A DNA stretch of 64,000 bases from Halosimplex amylolyticum (lineage in GTDB: Archaea; Halobacteriota; Halobacteria; Halobacteriales; Haloarculaceae): contig NZ_JBLKNW010000010.1 in assembly GCF_051414035.1 (NCBI RefSeq), positions 1 through 64,000 on the forward strand, in the 5' to 3' direction. Positions 41,077-49,736 of the stretch are shown in pieces. Each line of letters opens with the position of its first letter. Within the stretch, counting starts at the first letter, position 1. The notes under the pieces are model-generated. The model saw only the letters and a list, made by a program, of their open reading frames with translations. It made no database searches and was not told the DNA's origin. The translations under genes were made by a program, and so were the position numbers.

Positions 41077-42066
41077 TCAAAGGACGTCGGTGTCGACCAG
41101 CGAGACTGGTTCGCCGACGCCGTGTTCGTCGGCGTACTCGTAGACGACGTGACTGGTCGCCACGTCCTGGATCGCCAGCCCGGTCGAGTCGAAGACGGTG
41201 ACGCCCGTCTCGGGCGTACGGCCGGGTTTCTCGCCGACGACGATCTCGCCCAGTTCCGCGTGGAGGTCGTCGTCGCCGAGGACGCCCGCGCTCCAGGGAA
41301 CGTTGATCTCGCCGGAGTGGGTGCACTGCTCGTAGTCGTCGATGACGAGCGTGGCGTCGAGCAGGACCTCGTCGGCGATCTCGTGCTTGCCGGCGGCGTC
41401 GGCGCCGATGGCGTTGACGTGCGTGCGCTCGCCGACGCTGTGGACGATTGGCTCCTCGACGGGCGTCACCGTCGAGAGCACGTCACACTGTGCGGCCTCC
41501 TCGATCGACCCGCCGCGGACGTCGAACCGGTCGTCGAACGCGTCGACGAACTCGGCGACCCGCTCGTCGTCGCGATCGGCGACGACGACTTCCTCGATGG
41601 CGCGCACCGTCGCGACGGCTTCCAGTTGCGTGTACGACTGGACGCCGGCGCCGACGATGCCCATCGTCCGGGCGTCCTCGACGGCGAGGTGGTCGGTCGC
41701 GACGGCGGCCGCGGCGCCGGTCCGTTCGCGGGTGATCGTCGTCCCGTCGAGCAGCGCGAGGGGGAACGCCGTCTCGGGGTCGGAGTAGACGACGGTGCCC
41801 ATCACCGTCGGGAGGGCGTGGTCCGCGGGGTTGTCGGGGTGGACGTTGACCCACTTGACCGCCGCGGCGTCCCACTCGCCCGCGTCCATGTAGGCGGGCA
41901 TCGAGCGGAAGTCACCGTTGTACTCCGGAAGGTCGATGTAGGACTTGGCCGGCATCTGGACGTCGCCGCGGGCGTCGGCCGCGAACGCCTCCTCGACGGC
42001 GTCCACGACTGCCGGCATCTCCGCGGCTTCCTCGACAGCGTCTGGGTCCAGTAGAAGCGTCTGCAT
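41077..42066 (-). CDS. ornithine cyclodeaminase/mu-crystallin family oxidoreductase (alanine-dehydrogenase type)
   Basis: 329 aa from the ATG at 42066. Family features: the N-terminal substrate domain (MPAVVDAVEEAFAADARGDVQMPAKSYIDLPEYNGDFRSMPAYM, with the conserved Lys in MPAKSYI), KWVNVHPDNPADHALPTVMG, DGTTITRERTGAAAAVATDHLA, and the Rossmann loop GIVGAGVQSYTQLEAV. VNAIGADAAGKHEI and the C-terminal ATSHVVYEYA close the fold. Archaeoglobus alanine dehydrogenase belongs here, so an imine or amino-acid dehydrogenase with NAD(P) is likely. It shares a strand and neighbourhood with the TPP enzyme, 167 bp away. Confidence 0.85.
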   Translation of the reverse strand: MQTLLLDPDAVEEAAEMPAVVDAVEEAFAADARGDVQMPAKSYIDLPEYNGDFRSMPAYMDAGEWDAAAVKWVNVHPDNPADHALPTVMGTVVYSDPETAFPLALLDGTTITRERTGAAAAVATDHLAVEDARTMGIVGAGVQSYTQLEAVATVRAIEEVVVADRDDERVAEFVDAFDDRFDVRGGSIEEAAQCDVLSTVTPVEEPIVHSVGERTHVNAIGADAAGKHEIADEVLLDATLVIDDYEQCTHSGEINVPWSAGVLGDDDLHAELGEIVVGEKPGRTPETGVTVFDSTGLAIQDVATSHVVYEYADEHGVGEPVSLVDTDVL

Positions 42067-42211
42067 ACCGTTCCTTCCGGCGCCCGGCACTTAGAAGTTC
42101 GACCGACCGCGACCGGGTCCGCGCCGGAGCGGGGGAAACTCGCCCGACGGGACGGCCCCGGGGGAACAGTTTAGGCGACTCTTGCCGTATCTTCGCACGG
42201 GTGACACACCC

Positions 42212-42763
42212 ATGTACACAGTCCTGTTGCCGGTCGACACGGCGGAATCGCGGGCGACGGCACAGGTAGAGACGGCGATCGAGTTACCGAACGCCGGCGC
42301 GGAGGTCGAGGTGGTGCTCCTGCACGTGTTCAGCGAGGCCGATCGCGCGGAGAAAACGTCGCCGCTCCAGCTCAGAGCGGGAGAGCGGGCGCACCAGCGA
42401 CTGCGGGACGCCGGCGTCGCGGTCGAACCGATGAGCCGGCACGGCGACCCCGCGACGGAGATCCTCGAGGCGGCCGAGGAGGTCGACGCGAACTTGATCC
42501 TGCTTGGCGGACGCAAGCGGTCGCCGCTCGGGTCCGTCCTGTTCGGAAGCGTCAGCCAGGAGGTCACGCTCGACGCGGATCGACCGGTCGTCGTCACGGG
42601 GGACCGACGACAGCAGCGGGCCCCGAGTCACCGCTGTCAGAGCTGCGGCGAGGAGTACTACACCGACCACGATCTGGACATCCCGTCGTGTCGCAACTGC
42701 GGCGGGACGAAGGTGGAACCAGTGAGCGGCCGCGAGTCCGACGAACCGACGAAGGCGGCCTGA
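42212..42763 (+). CDS. universal stress protein (UspA) fused to a C-terminal zinc ribbon
   Basis: 183 aa from the ATG at 42212. Residues 1-130 form a UspA domain: YTVLLPVDTAESRATAQVETAIELP, EVVLLHVFSEAD, and the ATP-binding-type stretch ILLGGRKRSPLGSVLFGSVSQEVTLDADRPVVV (G-x2-G-x9-G-S pattern). Residues about 138-170 add a CxxC...CxxC zinc ribbon (C142, C145, C160, C163; HRCQSCGEEYYTDHDLDIPSCRNCGG). Universal stress proteins in haloarchaea usually lack such a tail. The ribbon may mediate binding to a nucleic acid or a protein partner. Isolated gene upstream of an alpha/beta hydrolase. Confidence 0.85.
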   Translation: MYTVLLPVDTAESRATAQVETAIELPNAGAEVEVVLLHVFSEADRAEKTSPLQLRAGERAHQRLRDAGVAVEPMSRHGDPATEILEAAEEVDANLILLGGRKRSPLGSVLFGSVSQEVTLDADRPVVVTGDRRQQRAPSHRCQSCGEEYYTDHDLDIPSCRNCGGTKVEPVSGRESDEPTKAA

Positions 42764-42893
42764 CGCACCAGCGGGTCCGGGCCCGTCGGTTCTGGTTGGC
42801 CCGGGATACTCGGCGCGGGCCCGACCGGGGTCCGCCAGGTCGATCCGTCAGTCGACCAGAATCTACACGGTCCGTCCGTACGGAGTGTCACGT

Positions 42894-43805
42894 ATGACCG
42901 CAACGGACGCGACGCTGCTCGAGTTGCCCTCCATCGAGTCGGTGCGCCGGACCGTCAACGGCGTCGACCTGCACGTCGTCAGGGCCGGCGACCCCGCCGA
43001 CCCGCTCGTCGTCCTGCTCCACGGCTTTCCCGACTTCTGGTACGGCTGGCGCCACCAGATCCCCGCGCTGGTCGACGCGGGGTTCTCCGTCGCGGTCCCC
43101 GACCAGCGCGGCTACAACCTCAGCGAGAAACCGAGGGGCCTCGACGCCTACCGCATGCGGGAGCTCTCGCGTGACGTCGTCGAACTCGTGGCCGCCGAGG
43201 ACCGCGATCGCGCGCACGTAATCGGTCACGACTGGGGCGCGGCGGTCGCCTGGGACCTCGCGCTTCGCCACCCCGAGACCGTCGACAGACTCGGGATCAT
43301 CAACGTCCCGCACCCGACGGTCATGCGGCGGGCGCTCCGGTCGAACCCCCGGCAGCTGTTCCGGAGCTGGTACATGTTCGCGTTCCAGCTCCCGCGCGTG
43401 CCGGAACTGTTCCTCGGCCGCGACGACGCTCGCGGGATGCTCGACGTCCTCGAAGAGAGCGCCAATCCCGGTGCGTTCACCGACGAGGACCTGAAACATT
43501 ACCGCGACGCCTGGCGGCGACAGGGCGCGGTCCGCGGCGCGGTGAACTGGTACCGGGCGCTGATCCGCCGCCCCGACCGGCCGCCGCGCGAGACCGTCGA
43601 CGCCCCCACGCTCGTCGTCTGGGGCGACGAGGACGTGGCGCTGCTCCCGAAGCTCGCCACCGAGAGCGTCGGCTACTGCACGGACGGCCGGCTCGAACGG
43701 GTCCCGTGGGCTTCCCACTGGGTCCACGACGAGGAGCCCGACCGGGTCAACGACGCGCTGATCGCGCACCTGAAAGCCGAACCCGAGTCGGGGTCGGGCG
43801 ACTGA
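42894..43805 (+). CDS. alpha/beta hydrolase, epoxide-hydrolase-like
   Basis: 303 aa from the ATG at 42894 (a GTG at 42885 is in frame). Epoxide-hydrolase-type features: HGFPDFWYGWRHQIPALVDAGFSVAVPDQRGYNLSEKP (oxyanion HGFP and the RGY motif), nucleophile elbow IGHDWGAAVAWDLALR (the nucleophile is Asp, as in epoxide hydrolases and dehalogenases), acid LVVWGDEDVALLP, and His in WASHWVHDEEP. The Asp nucleophile distinguishes it from serine esterases. It shares the strand with the stress protein but is 130 bp away, and it is convergent with tspO, the stops abutting. Confidence 0.88.
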   Translation: MTATDATLLELPSIESVRRTVNGVDLHVVRAGDPADPLVVLLHGFPDFWYGWRHQIPALVDAGFSVAVPDQRGYNLSEKPRGLDAYRMRELSRDVVELVAAEDRDRAHVIGHDWGAAVAWDLALRHPETVDRLGIINVPHPTVMRRALRSNPRQLFRSWYMFAFQLPRVPELFLGRDDARGMLDVLEESANPGAFTDEDLKHYRDAWRRQGAVRGAVNWYRALIRRPDRPPRETVDAPTLVVWGDEDVALLPKLATESVGYCTDGRLERVPWASHWVHDEEPDRVNDALIAHLKAEPESGSGD

Positions 43806-44333
43806 TCAGTTGAGCCGCCAGAACTGGTAGTTGAGGACCGCGGCGAAGGTGACCCAGGCGAGATACGGGACGAGCAACAGCGCTGCGCGGCGGTCGACCC
43901 GGTCGAAGGCGAGGATCGTCGCGAGCACCGCCGGCCACAGCGCGACGATGACGACCAGTCCCGCAAGCAGGTTCTCCGCCGCGAAGAACGCCGGCGTCCA
44001 CGCGACGTTGAGGACCATCTGCCCCGCGAACAGCGCGAGCGCGACCCGTCGAGCGCTCCAGCCGGTCCGCTGCTCGCCGCCGCGGCCGTCCGCCAGCCAG
44101 ACCAGCGCGACGGCGGTCCCCATGAGCGTGAACAGGAGCGTCCAAACGACCCCGAACAACCACGGGGGCGGGTAGATCGCGGGCTTCGCGAGCGCCCGGA
44201 ACCACGCCGAACCCGGCCCCGACAGGACCGCCGGCGCGGCACCGACGACGTTCACGAGAACGATCCCGGCCACGACCGTCAGCGCGGTCCGGCGGCCGTC
44301 ACGGTCCGAGCCGAGCGTCGGCGTTTCGGTCAT
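43806..44333 (-). CDS. tspO: TspO/MBR family tryptophan-rich sensory membrane protein
   Basis: 175 aa from the ATG at 44333. Five helices with TspO signatures: YPPPWLFGVVWTLLFTLMGTAVALVW (the PPxWxFxxxWxxLxxxxG motif), LFAGQMVLNVAWTPAFFAAENLLAGLVVIVAL and VPYLAWVTFAAVLNYQFWRLN (the conserved WxxFAxxLNxxxxxLN end). TspO binds porphyrins and related ligands and in microbes responds to oxygen or stress. A longer in-frame start adds about 120 mostly R- and G-rich residues and overlaps a tandem repeat tract, so it is rejected. Convergent with the hydrolase. Confidence 0.92.
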   Translation of the reverse strand: MTETPTLGSDRDGRRTALTVVAGIVLVNVVGAAPAVLSGPGSAWFRALAKPAIYPPPWLFGVVWTLLFTLMGTAVALVWLADGRGGEQRTGWSARRVALALFAGQMVLNVAWTPAFFAAENLLAGLVVIVALWPAVLATILAFDRVDRRAALLLVPYLAWVTFAAVLNYQFWRLN

Positions 44334-44373
44334 GCCGTCGATTTGGGCCCACGCACGCAAATCTCCCCTCCCT

Positions 44374-44517
44374 GGCGTGCCACCTGCCCGTGCCGTTCGC
44401 AGGCGCGCCACCTGCCCGTGCCGTTCGCAGGCGTGCCACCTGCCCGTAGCGGTCCCTGGTGTGCCACCAGTCCCGCTCTGTTCCCCGGCGCGCCACCAGC
44501 TCCGCCTGCGCTCCCCC
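44374..44517. repeat. 28-bp tandem repeat, about five units, upstream of the thermosome gene
   Basis: Consecutive units of 28-29 bp start at about 44374, 44402, 44430, 44458 and 44487. The first two differ at one position (GGCGTGCCACCTGCCCG versus GGCGCGCCACCTGCCCG), and later units diverge towards GTGCCACCAGTCCCGC. The array lies between the starts of divergent tspO and the thermosome gene, about 195 bp upstream of the thermosome start. No hairpin is needed to explain it. It could be a slippage array or a set of protein-binding sites. Confidence 0.85.
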
Positions 44518-44675
44518 ACTCGTGGCGACGCGCCGGTGTTCGCCCCGTTCACCGGCGCCGGACCCCGAATCTCGCTCCGAAGCGGTGCCGCACCCCATAT
44601 AAATGCGAGTTTGATACGGATTCGCACACATCTCTCGGGCGCCCAGCGAACGGAACGTCGGCCACCACCGCCACC

Positions 44676-44684
44676 TTTATATAG
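44676..44684 (+). promoter_or_regulatory. TATA box of the thermosome gene
   Basis: The motif TTTATATAG lies about 30 nt before the ATG at 44711, the distance expected of an archaeal TATA box serving a transcript with little or no leader. A second AT-rich segment, CCATATAAATG, sits further up near 44596. The strong TATA fits a highly expressed, heat-inducible chaperone gene. The exact transcription start is inferred. Confidence 0.6.
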
Positions 44685-44710
44685 AATCGCAATCAACCTT
44701 TCTCTTGATT

Positions 44711-46402
44711 ATGGCTCAGCAGATGGGTAACCAACCCCTCATCATCATGTCCGAGGACTCGCAGCGAACCTCGGGCAAGGACGCACAGTCGATGAACATC
44801 ACGGCCGGGAAGGCCGTCGCCGAGTCCGTACGGACGACACTCGGCCCGAAGGGGATGGACAAGATGCTCGTCGACGACGCGGGCTCCGTCGTCGTCACGA
44901 ACGACGGCGTCACCATCCTCGAGGAGATGGACATCGAGCACCCGGCCGCCAACATGATCGTCGAGGTCGCCCAGACCCAGGAGGACGAGGTCGGCGACGG
45001 CACGACGACGGCGGTCGTCATCTCCGGTGAACTGCTGGGCAAGGCCGAGGACCTCCTCGACCAGGACATCCACGCCACCATCCTCGCGCAGGGCTACCGC
45101 CAGGCCGCCGAGAAGGCCAAGGAGGCCCTCGAGGACATCGCCATCGACGTCGACGCGGAGGACACGGAGATCCTCGAATCCATCGCCGCCACGGCGATGA
45201 CCGGCAAGGGCGCGGAGAACGCGAAGGACACCCTCTCCTCGCTCGTCGTCAACGCCGTCCAGGCCGTCGCCGACGACGAGGGCGTCGACACGGACAACAT
45301 CCAGCTGGAGACCGTCGTCGGCGGCTCCATCGACGAGTCCGAGCTCGTCGAGGGCGTCATCATCGACAAGGAGCGCGTCCACGAGAACATGCCCTACGCC
45401 GTCGAGGACGCCGACGTCGCGCTGCTCGACACCGCCATCGAGGTGCCCGAGACCGAGCTCGACACCGAGGTCAACGTCACCGACCCCGACCAGCTCCAGC
45501 AGTTCCTCGACCAGGAAGAGGAGCAGCTCAAGGAGTACGTCGACGAGCTCGACGAGGCCGGCGCCGACGTCGTCATCGCCCAGAAGGGCATCGACGACAT
45601 GGCCCAGCACTACCTCGCCCAGCGCGGCATCCTCGCCGTCCGCCGCGCGAAGAAGTCCACGATGAAGGCGCTTTCGCGGGCCACCGGCGGCCGCATCGTC
45701 TCCAACATCGACGACATCTCCGAGGACGACCTGGGCTACGCCGGTAGCGTCGCCCAGAAGGACGTCGCCGGCGACGAGCGCATCTTCGTCGAGGACGTCG
45801 AGGACGCCAAGGCGGTCACCATGATCCTCCGCGGCGGCACCGAGCACGTCGCCGACGAGGTCGAGCGCGCCATCGAGGACTCCCTCGGCGTCGTCTCCGT
45901 GACTCTCGAAGACGGCCAGGTGCTGCCGGGCGGCGGCGCACCCGAGGCCCACCTCGCCCTCGAACTGCGCGACTTCGCCGACTCCGTCGGCGGCCGCGAG
46001 CAGCTGGCCGTCGAGGCCTTCGCGGACGCCATCGACGTCGTCCCGCGCACGCTCGCCGAGAACGCCGGGCTCGACCCGATCGACTCGCTGGTCGACCTTC
46101 GCAGCCAGCACGACTCCGGTAACCACCAGGTCGGGCTGGACGCCTACACCGGCGACACTGTCGACATGGTCGAGGAGGGCGTCGTCGAGCCCCTCCGCGT
46201 GAAGACCCAGGCAGTCGAGTCCGCGACGGAAGCGGCCGTCATGATCCTCCGCATCGACGACGTCATCGCTGCCGGCGACCTCAAGGGCGGCGCCACCGGT
46301 GACGACGACGACGGCGGCGCACCCGGCGGCCCCGGCGGCGCGCCCGGCGGCATGGGCGGCGGCATGGGCGGCATGGGCGGCGGCATGGGCGGCATGATGT
46401 AA
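44711..46402 (+). CDS. thermosome subunit (group II chaperonin)
   Basis: 563 aa from the ATG at 44711; an in-frame TTG at 44705 is unlikely. Group II chaperonin: VRTTLGPKGMDKMLVDD, the ATPase loop GDGTTTAVVISGELL, apical segment VVIAQKGIDDMAQHYL, EHVADEVERAIEDSLGVV, and the C-terminal GGAPGGMGGGMGGMGG tail typical of haloarchaeal Cct/ThsA subunits. It folds proteins in the cytoplasm. Haloarchaea have several paralogues, and I cannot name which one. A strong TATA box precedes it and repeat A2 begins 7 bp after its stop. Confidence 0.95.
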   Translation: MAQQMGNQPLIIMSEDSQRTSGKDAQSMNITAGKAVAESVRTTLGPKGMDKMLVDDAGSVVVTNDGVTILEEMDIEHPAANMIVEVAQTQEDEVGDGTTTAVVISGELLGKAEDLLDQDIHATILAQGYRQAAEKAKEALEDIAIDVDAEDTEILESIAATAMTGKGAENAKDTLSSLVVNAVQAVADDEGVDTDNIQLETVVGGSIDESELVEGVIIDKERVHENMPYAVEDADVALLDTAIEVPETELDTEVNVTDPDQLQQFLDQEEEQLKEYVDELDEAGADVVIAQKGIDDMAQHYLAQRGILAVRRAKKSTMKALSRATGGRIVSNIDDISEDDLGYAGSVAQKDVAGDERIFVEDVEDAKAVTMILRGGTEHVADEVERAIEDSLGVVSVTLEDGQVLPGGGAPEAHLALELRDFADSVGGREQLAVEAFADAIDVVPRTLAENAGLDPIDSLVDLRSQHDSGNHQVGLDAYTGDTVDMVEEGVVEPLRVKTQAVESATEAAVMILRIDDVIAAGDLKGGATGDDDDGGAPGGPGGAPGGMGGGMGGMGGGMGGMM

Positions 46403-46408
46403 AACCAC

Positions 46409-46596
46409 TTTTTCGTTCGGGGGTGTCCTCACTCGCTCCGCTCACGGCGCTTCGCGCCGTTCACATCGAGGTGCTCCCTGCGGTCGTACCTCGCTCCGCT
46501 CGTTGCGGGCACCCCCGAACGAAAAACGTGGGGAAAAAAGCCGGACGCTCGCTCCGCTCGCGTCCGGTGAACCGCGCGCCTTCGGCGCGCGGATGC
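46409..46596 (+). repeat. family A structured repeat, copy A2
   Basis: Directly after the thermosome stop: CTTTTTCG, a long imperfect hairpin with outer stem GTTCGGGGGTG / CACCCCCGAAC (about 46414-46520), GAAAAACGTGGGGAAAAAAG, a hairpin CCGGACGC / GCGTCCGG, then a GCGCGCC-TTCG-GGCGCGC hairpin and GGATGC. The same order of constant boxes as A1 and A3, with unrelated stem sequences. The T-run and hairpin right after the stop suggest termination or 3'-end protection of the thermosome mRNA. Confidence 0.75.
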
Positions 46597-46763
46597 TTAC
46601 CCGTCGACCCCTGCACTGCCGTCGACCACTGTGGATAATTCTCGATTCTCCGTCCGCAGTTTCTCTCCGTTCCTGACCGGTGAGCGACGGCTCCGGCCGC
46701 GCTGCTGGGTACGCTGCGGTACGTTCGTAGAAAGCTTATGCCGGACTGACAACAGTGGCCGGT

Positions 46764-47189
46764 ATGCGCAACGCGTCGCTGTCCGTCGCCGATCGGGTCG
46801 TCGCCGTCGGACTGGCGGTACTCGTCGTCGGCGTGTATCTCCACTGGGGGCAGAAACTGGTCGGGACGCTCGGGCTGCGAGTCCCGTGGGACGCGAACGG
46901 CTTCTATCCCGCCAGAGCGGTGGTACTCCTCGCGCCGGCCGTCTACGTCTTCGTCCGAGCGGGCCGTTCGCGCCCCCGGGTCGAGGTGGCGATTCTGAGT
47001 TTCGCCGCGGTCGCGTGCGTCGTCTATCCGCCGGTCAGACTCCTGCAGGCTCCGGGCGGATACGCGCCGGATGTCGGCTTCTTCCTGACGACGCTGAGCG
47101 GTCTGCTGTTCGCCGTCGCGGCAACGGCGCGCTACGCCGCGACCGCCGGGCTCGGAGACGGTGACGCACCCGCAGAAGCCAACGTATAG
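46764..47189 (+). CDS. four-helix membrane protein, function unknown
   Basis: 141 aa from the ATG at 46764. Hydrophobic segments: VVAVGLAVLVVGVYLHWG; FYPARAVVLLAPAVYVFVRA; VEVAILSFAAVACVVYPPVRLL; VGFFLTTLSGLLFAVAATARYA. The stretch LHWGQKLVGTLGLRVPWDANGFYP between helices 1 and 2 may be an extracellular loop. No family recognised. It lies between repeat A2 and the convergent pseudokinase gene. Confidence 0.65.
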   Translation: MRNASLSVADRVVAVGLAVLVVGVYLHWGQKLVGTLGLRVPWDANGFYPARAVVLLAPAVYVFVRAGRSRPRVEVAILSFAAVACVVYPPVRLLQAPGGYAPDVGFFLTTLSGLLFAVAATARYAATAGLGDGDAPAEANV

Positions 47190-47343
47190 ATGTCGAAGCA
47201 GCCGTGACCGCTGGTACGCGACGACCAGGGACGAAGCCGACGGCGCGTCACGGGCGCGCTCCGTCGTCACCGCGAACGAGGCCACGCGCGTTCACGGTGA
47301 CGAGATAACACCGTGTTGACCGACGATCGAAGTCGAAAATTCG

Positions 47344-49170
47344 TCAGTCGCAGATCGCTTCGAGGTCGTTTCTGAACCCTTCCACGGAGTCGTAGCGCTT
47401 GAGCTTCTCCTTGGCCATCGCCTTCCGGACGACGCTGTCGAGGGCCTCCGGGACGGCGTCGGTGACGACGCTGGGCGAGGGCGGCCGGCGGTCGAGGACG
47501 CCCTCGCGGACCTCCGCGTAGGAGCCGTCGAACGGCGGCCGGCCGGTGAAGAGGTAGTAGCAGGTCGCGCCGAGGCCGTACACGTCGGTCGCGGCGTCGA
47601 CTTTCCCGTACTCGCCGTCGAAGTACTCCGGCGCGGCGAAGCGCGGGTCGAGGTAGTTCGCGGGCTGGAAGTACGACCGGAAGGCGTGCATCAGGCCGAC
47701 GTTGTCGAGCATCGGCCGGTCGAGCCCCGAGAGGGCGTCGCCGCGGAAGACGACGCTCCGCGGGTCGATCCCGGCGTGGACGGCGCCGTGGCTGTGGCAG
47801 TGGGCGACGGCGTCGGTCAGCTGGATGGCCTGCCAGAGCGCCTGGTCGACGGGCGGGCGGTCGCGGTCGGCGAGCGACTCGTCGACCGGCTGGGTGGCGA
47901 CCCACGGGCGGGGCCGATCGCCCCACTCGATCACGTCGACGACGCGCTCGCCGTCGCCCAGCGCCTGCCAGCGCGCGAGGCGCTCTTTGAGGTCCGCCGC
48001 GAACTCGAGCCGGTCGCTCTCGTCGGGCCGGTCGAACAGCCGGGCGGCGACGCCGCGCTCGTCCTCGTCGGCGACGGCGCGACACCGGTACCCCGTCGCG
48101 AAGCGCGACTCGCACCCCTCCGCGACGGCGGAGAGGCGGTCGAAGCTGCTCAGCGCGCCGATGGCGGCGAACGTGTCCGGCGTCTCCGGCCGCTGTCGCC
48201 GGTCCGTGGCCGGCGGACCACCGGTGTCGTCGGGCGTCGCCGGTTCGACGTCTGTCCGGCTTCCCGCGGGCGCCGGCGACGTGGACGAGTGCGATGCGGG
48301 GGAGCGAGACGAAGGCGATTCTGCCGAAGATGGGGTAGACGAGGGCGACGCTGGTGACGTCGACGACGCCGACGCAGTAGCGTCGTTACCGTCGGCGGAC
48401 TCCTCGTAGTCCGGGTGCGTCGGGTGGCTCGGAGGCGGCGAACTGTCCCGGCGGGCGGGGGGCCGCGAGCCCGCCCGCGGAGGCGCACCACCGGTCGAAC
48501 CCGTCGGCGCGTCGCCCGGTTGCCGGGGTCGTTCGGGTTCGGCGGGGCGCTGGTGGACGCCGCCGGACCGGCCGGACGGTCTGACGACCTGCCGCCCGTC
48601 GCCCAGGTCCGCCACGGCGCCCGCGGGGACACCACCGTCAGTCTCGATGCGCTTGCCGCGGTCCGGCCCGGCGTCGACCCTGGCGGGTGAGGCGGCGTCG
48701 TCGTCGCCCGACGCGCGGGGCGCGGACTTCCGTTCGTGGCCGTCGGCGTCGAGCGCGCCGCGGGCCGCCGCGGAGTCGATCGCGTCGGCGACGCGGCCCG
48801 GGTATCGGCCGCGCAGGTAGGCGAGCACCTGCCCGACCTCGAAGGGGTCGTCGTCGTCGGCGCGCTCGGCGAGGCGTTCGGCGAGGTAGCCGACCGCGGC
48901 CGGCTGGTCGTCGGCGAGCGCGCAGAGCGTCCAGGCGGCACCGATCCGCACCGCCGTCGCGTCCGCGTCGAGGGAGGCGAGCAGTTCCGGGACCAGGCGG
49001 TCGCTCCCGCCGGCCGCGCGCGCGATGGCGCGCAGCGAGTCGTCAGTCCGGTCGCCCTCGCTCACGACCAGCTGCGAGAGCACGTCGCGCAGGTCGCGGT
49101 CGGTTCTGTCGGCCCCTCCGGTATCGTCGTCGATAACGGCGGGGCGGTCGGCGTCGCGCGGGCTATCCAT
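47344..49170 (-). CDS. HEAT-repeat/pseudokinase fusion protein
   Basis: 608 aa from the ATG at 49170. Residues about 20-115 form HEAT-like helical repeats (LRDVLSQLVVSEGDRTDDSLRAIARAA, TAVRIGAAWTLCALADDQPAAVGYLAERLAERA). Residues about 120-325 are a disordered S/P/R/D linker. Residues about 335-608 resemble a Ser/Thr kinase, with APEYFD and DVYGLGATCYYLFTGRPPF conserved. The catalytic residues are lost: VAIK is VAARLF, HRD is HAG in VHAGIDPRSVVF (465-469), and DFG is DNVG (489-492). It is therefore probably a pseudokinase, serving as a scaffold or ATP sensor. Haloarchaea have similar domain fusions of unknown role. Confidence 0.8.
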   Translation of the reverse strand: MDSPRDADRPAVIDDDTGGADRTDRDLRDVLSQLVVSEGDRTDDSLRAIARAAGGSDRLVPELLASLDADATAVRIGAAWTLCALADDQPAAVGYLAERLAERADDDDPFEVGQVLAYLRGRYPGRVADAIDSAAARGALDADGHERKSAPRASGDDDAASPARVDAGPDRGKRIETDGGVPAGAVADLGDGRQVVRPSGRSGGVHQRPAEPERPRQPGDAPTGSTGGAPPRAGSRPPARRDSSPPPSHPTHPDYEESADGNDATASASSTSPASPSSTPSSAESPSSRSPASHSSTSPAPAGSRTDVEPATPDDTGGPPATDRRQRPETPDTFAAIGALSSFDRLSAVAEGCESRFATGYRCRAVADEDERGVAARLFDRPDESDRLEFAADLKERLARWQALGDGERVVDVIEWGDRPRPWVATQPVDESLADRDRPPVDQALWQAIQLTDAVAHCHSHGAVHAGIDPRSVVFRGDALSGLDRPMLDNVGLMHAFRSYFQPANYLDPRFAAPEYFDGEYGKVDAATDVYGLGATCYYLFTGRPPFDGSYAEVREGVLDRRPPSPSVVTDAVPEALDSVVRKAMAKEKLKRYDSVEGFRNDLEAICD

Positions 49171-49280
49171 ATCCTCGATGAGGATGCCTATCACACAAGA
49201 AAACCCGTCAGACCGGCGTCTGACGGGCGCCCGCTCCACACTATCGAACGCGCGAACGGCTCGTCGCGTCCGGCGGGTGG

Positions 49281-49736
49281 TTACTCGGTTTCGAGTTCGA
49301 ACTGCTCGTGTTCGGAGGCGGCGTTGAGCACGACGCTGGTGTTGGACTCTTTGATCTCGGGGTCGACGAGCAACTCCTTGATGTGCTCGTTCATGCCATC
49401 GGTGTCGGTGAACTTGCCGATGGCGATGATGTCGTAGTCGCCGGTGACCTCGTACACCGAGACCATCTTCTCGTGGTCGCGCAGCGACTCTGTGACCTCC
49501 GGCAGGGAGCTCCCCTCGACTTTGAGCTGGAGGATCGCGGTCACGTCGTAGCCGAGTTTGTCGTAGTCGACCTTCGGAGTGTACCCCTGGATGATGCCGT
49601 CGTCTTCTAGGTCCGAGAGGTGATTCGAGACGGTCGTCACCGACACGTCGAGGTCTTCACCGAGGCTCCGGAGGCTCGCCCGTCCGTCGCCGAGCAGCGC
49701 ATTCACCAACTTGCGGTCGAGATTTTCGTACGTCAT
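49281..49736 (-). CDS. Lrp/AsnC family transcriptional regulator
   Basis: 151 aa from the ATG at 49736. HTH: NLDRKLVNALLGDGRASLRSLGEDLDVSVTTVSNHLSDLEDDGII (recognition helix near VTTVSNHLSDLE). RAM ligand domain: AILQLKVEGSSLPEVTESLRDHEKMVSVYEVTGDYDIIAIGKF. Lrp-type regulators sense amino acids. This one sits divergent from glnA with 127 bp between starts, the arrangement known for haloarchaeal Lrp proteins that regulate glutamine synthetase. The name of the orthologue is not certain. Confidence 0.93.
   Translation of the reverse strand: MTYENLDRKLVNALLGDGRASLRSLGEDLDVSVTTVSNHLSDLEDDGIIQGYTPKVDYDKLGYDVTAILQLKVEGSSLPEVTESLRDHEKMVSVYEVTGDYDIIAIGKFTDTDGMNEHIKELLVDPEIKESNTSVVLNAASEHEQFELETE

Noticed and set aside
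44693..46432. A 579-codon antisense frame opposite the thermosome gene
   Set aside because: It is the shadow of a strongly codon-biased gene; the V/D/G/L-rich translation has no domain and the sense frame is an obvious chaperonin.
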